The notes beneath the pieces were generated by a model, which was not told the DNA's origin, did no database searches, and was given only the letters and a program-made list of their open reading frames with translations. From Pseudomonas sp. 6D_7.1_Bac1 (lineage in GTDB: Bacteria; Pseudomonadota; Gammaproteobacteria; Pseudomonadales; Pseudomonadaceae): a DNA stretch of 64,000 nucleotides. A program made the position numbers and the translations under genes. Where the stretch lies: assembly GCF_025465945.1 (NCBI RefSeq), contig NZ_JANLNW010000080.1, positions 124,001 through 188,000 on the forward strand. Direction: 5' to 3'. Of this stretch, positions 62,231 to 64,000 are shown one piece after another (within the stretch, counting starts at the first letter, position 1; each line of letters opens with the position of its first letter).

Positions 62231-62645
62231 CACAACCTCCAGCAACGGGCAGGTCCACTGTTATATGAGGGCCTTATTGAACCAAGGCTAAAGTTGTTTT
62301 GAGTCGTCGTCTAATCACTATTAACAACCGAGTGATCGAGCAAATCTATTGGCCCGAAAGTCGCTTTATTTAAGGTGATATTAAATCTGCATCGCCTTGA
62401 TTTTTCATGATTTATGTCGTGATAGATTGTTTCGATGGGTTGGTCATTATTTGTGATTAGACAGGCAGGTCATGCACCGAATAGGCTTATTTCGTAATCC
62501 TGAATTGGGCCCATTCAGTGGCTCGACGTGAACAAGTCTGTAACGGACGTTAAATGCGTTCGCGTTTTATATGCGCATAAAAACAGCCATTAACAATGAC
62601 TTTAAGTTAGGCCGCCGCCTGCGTACAAAGTCTTGGAGAAGTATC
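62231..62645. promoter_or_regulatory. Divergent moaA-oxidoreductase regulatory region with two GTGATTAGAC motifs
   Basis: No gene is present. GTGATTAGAC occurs at 62309-62318 on the minus strand (towards moaA) and at 62453-62464 on the plus strand (as GTGATTAGACAG, towards the oxidoreductase). The region is AT-rich in its middle part, as expected of promoters. Confidence 0.55.
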
Positions 62646-64000
62646 ATGAGCGAAGTTGAACGTTATAAACCGTATAAGGGGGCGGCCGCTGGCTGGGGCG
62701 CGCTGATTGCTGTTACCAGGAACTGGTTGGGCAGCGAAAATGCGTTCAAGAACATTCGAGCCATGCTCAAGACCAACCAGAACGGCGGATTCGACTGCCC
62801 GGGCTGTGCCTGGGGCGAGTCGCCGGAAAATGGCATGGTCAAGTTCTGCGAGAACGGCGCCAAAGCGGTCAACTGGGAAGCCACCGGCCGTCTGGTCAAC
62901 CCGGCTTTCTTCAACAAATACACGGTGTCGTCGCTGGCGGCGCAAAGCGATTATTGGCTCGAATACCAAGGGCGCCTGACTCACCCCATGCGCTATGACG
63001 CCTCTGTTGATCGTTACGTCGAAACCAGCTGGGACGACGCTTTTGCCTTGATCGCCAAGCACCTGAAAGGGCTGACGTCGCCCGATCAGGCCGAGTTCTA
63101 CACGTCCGGTCGGGCCAGCAACGAAGCGGCTTATCTCTATCAGCTTTTCGTTCGCGCTTACGGCACCAATAACTTCCCTGACTGTTCGAACATGTGCCAC
63201 GAGGCGAGCGGCCTGGGCATGGATGACAGCGTCGGCGTGGGCAAAGGCACGGTGACATTCGATGATCTGGAGGAAGCCGATGCCATTTTCGTCATCGGCC
63301 AGAACCCGGGCACCAATCACCCACGGATGCTTGAGCCACTGCGCGAAGCGGTGAAGCGGGGCGCGCAGGTGATCTGTTTCAATCCGCTGAAAGAGCGGGG
63401 GCTGGAACGCTTCCAGCACCCGCAGCATCCACTGGAAATGCTCACCAACGGCTCCGAACCGACCTCGTCTGCGTACTTTCGTCCGGCATTGGGCGGTGAC
63501 ATGGCAGCGATGCGCGGTATCGCCAAGTTTCTGTTGCAGTGGGAGCGTGAAGCGCTCGCGAACAACAGCGAGGCGGTGTTCGACCGCGCGTTTATTGCCG
63601 AGCACACCTCGGGCCTGGACACCTACCTTGCCGAAGTCGACGCCACGACCTGGGAGCACATCGTCGAACAGTCTGGCCTGTCCCTGGCGGACATCGAACT
63701 GGCTGCCCGCATGTACCGCAAGGCCACGCGGGTCATCATGTGTTGGGCGATGGGGGTGACCCAGCACACGCACTCGGTGCTGACCGTCCAGGAGATCATC
63801 AATGTGCAGTTGTTGCGTGGCAATATCGGTCGCCCAGGGGCAGGGCTGTCGCCGGTGCGCGGGCACAGTAACGTGCAGGGCGACCGCACCATGGGCATCA
63901 ACGAACTGGCACCCCCTGAGTTTATTGACGCGCTGGAGGCACGCTTTGCCTTCAAGGTTCCGCGCAAACACGGCCATAACACGGTGATGGCGATTGCGGC
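62646..64000 (+). CDS. FdhF/YdeP-family molybdopterin oxidoreductase (partial, 3' end outside)
   Basis: The first 451 residues are present and open to the window end. They include a [4Fe-4S] motif with Cys51, Cys54 and Cys68 (FDCPGC..KFC), the molybdopterin-binding region FVIGQNPGTNHPRMLEP, and SNMCHEAS, where Cys184 aligns with the Sec/Cys metal ligand of formate dehydrogenases. The later GNIGRPGAGLSPVRGHSNVQG is typical of the YdeP group. There is no Tat signal, so it is cytoplasmic. Formate is the likely substrate given fdhD and the moa/moe genes, though YdeP proteins are not all proven formate dehydrogenases. GGAGAAG precedes the ATG. Confidence 0.92.
   Translation, partial: MSEVERYKPYKGAAAGWGALIAVTRNWLGSENAFKNIRAMLKTNQNGGFDCPGCAWGESPENGMVKFCENGAKAVNWEATGRLVNPAFFNKYTVSSLAAQSDYWLEYQGRLTHPMRYDASVDRYVETSWDDAFALIAKHLKGLTSPDQAEFYTSGRASNEAAYLYQLFVRAYGTNNFPDCSNMCHEASGLGMDDSVGVGKGTVTFDDLEEADAIFVIGQNPGTNHPRMLEPLREAVKRGAQVICFNPLKERGLERFQHPQHPLEMLTNGSEPTSSAYFRPALGGDMAAMRGIAKFLLQWEREALANNSEAVFDRAFIAEHTSGLDTYLAEVDATTWEHIVEQSGLSLADIELAARMYRKATRVIMCWAMGVTQHTHSVLTVQEIINVQLLRGNIGRPGAGLSPVRGHSNVQGDRTMGINELAPPEFIDALEARFAFKVPRKHGHNTVMAIA

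Noticed and set aside
62607..63977. 456-codon frame antisense to the FdhF/YdeP gene
   Set aside because: The plus strand encodes a clear molybdopterin oxidoreductase with intact cysteine motifs; the antisense frame has no start context or family.
1..64000. tRNA, rRNA, CRISPR arrays, integrases and attachment sites
   Set aside because: None was seen on reading either strand; no direct-repeat array with regular spacers and no tyrosine or serine recombinase gene is present.

Overview
The window reads as the chromosome of a fluorescens-type Pseudomonas. High GC, Pseudomonas-style gene families throughout, and neighbourhoods such as kdpFABC-DE and DUF1302/DUF1329 with an MMPL-type RND pump point there. 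This is inferred from protein content only; no 16S gene is present and no search was run.

Layout. (1) 1-11.1 kb: the tail of a small alpha/beta hydrolase, then a co-directional lipid-type cluster of DUF1302 outer-membrane protein, DUF1329 protein, YCF48-like beta-propeller, MMPL/RND transporter, acyl-CoA dehydrogenase and acyl-CoA ligase, closed by a strong terminator. (2) 11.4-12.9 kb: a second, slightly shortened copy of the DUF1329 gene, duplicated with its flanks and ending at the left end of a decayed IS66-type element. (3) 13.4-18.5 kb: an AT-richer RHS locus, with a free-standing RHS core protein upstream of a 1320-residue RHS/YD-repeat protein that itself stops before the core. (4) 18.7-23.5 kb: AI-2E-family permease and a three-component efflux set (NodT-type outer membrane factor, HlyD adaptor, DUF2955 membrane protein). 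(5) 23.6-34.4 kb, minus strand: nhaA, gltS and the complete potassium-uptake system kdpFABC with kdpDE, headed by an extra 31-residue membrane peptide. (6) 34.6-37.3 kb: small ORFs, a saccharopine-dehydrogenase-like protein, DUF2269, and a small DUF3077/DUF6124-like gene with a highly structured 5' leader.

(7) 37.3-43.8 kb is the most unusual part: a small accessory island with an inverted-repeat element, a PD-(D/E)XK nuclease gene coupled to a GTG-started gene of unknown function, a DUF4238 remnant, and a large nuclease-STAND-type NTPase gene. The last is broken by a small frameshifting deletion exactly at the nuclease lysine. (8) 44.0-54.6 kb: ggt, mqo with a signal peptide, a reverse-transsulfuration pair (gamma-lyase/beta-synthase) with a 270-bp MITE just upstream, GST, nitrilase-superfamily hydrolase, polyamine-type binding protein, DUF1059 and a CAP protein. 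(9) 55.6-64 kb: a formate oxidation/molybdenum cofactor cluster: fdhD, LysR regulator, moaB-moeA, moaA-bestrophin-moaC-moaD and the start of an FdhF/YdeP-type oxidoreductase. A shared GTGATTAGAC motif, oriented the same way relative to each downstream gene, precedes moaB, moaA and the oxidoreductase and may tie them into one regulon.

No tRNA, rRNA or CRISPR array was seen.
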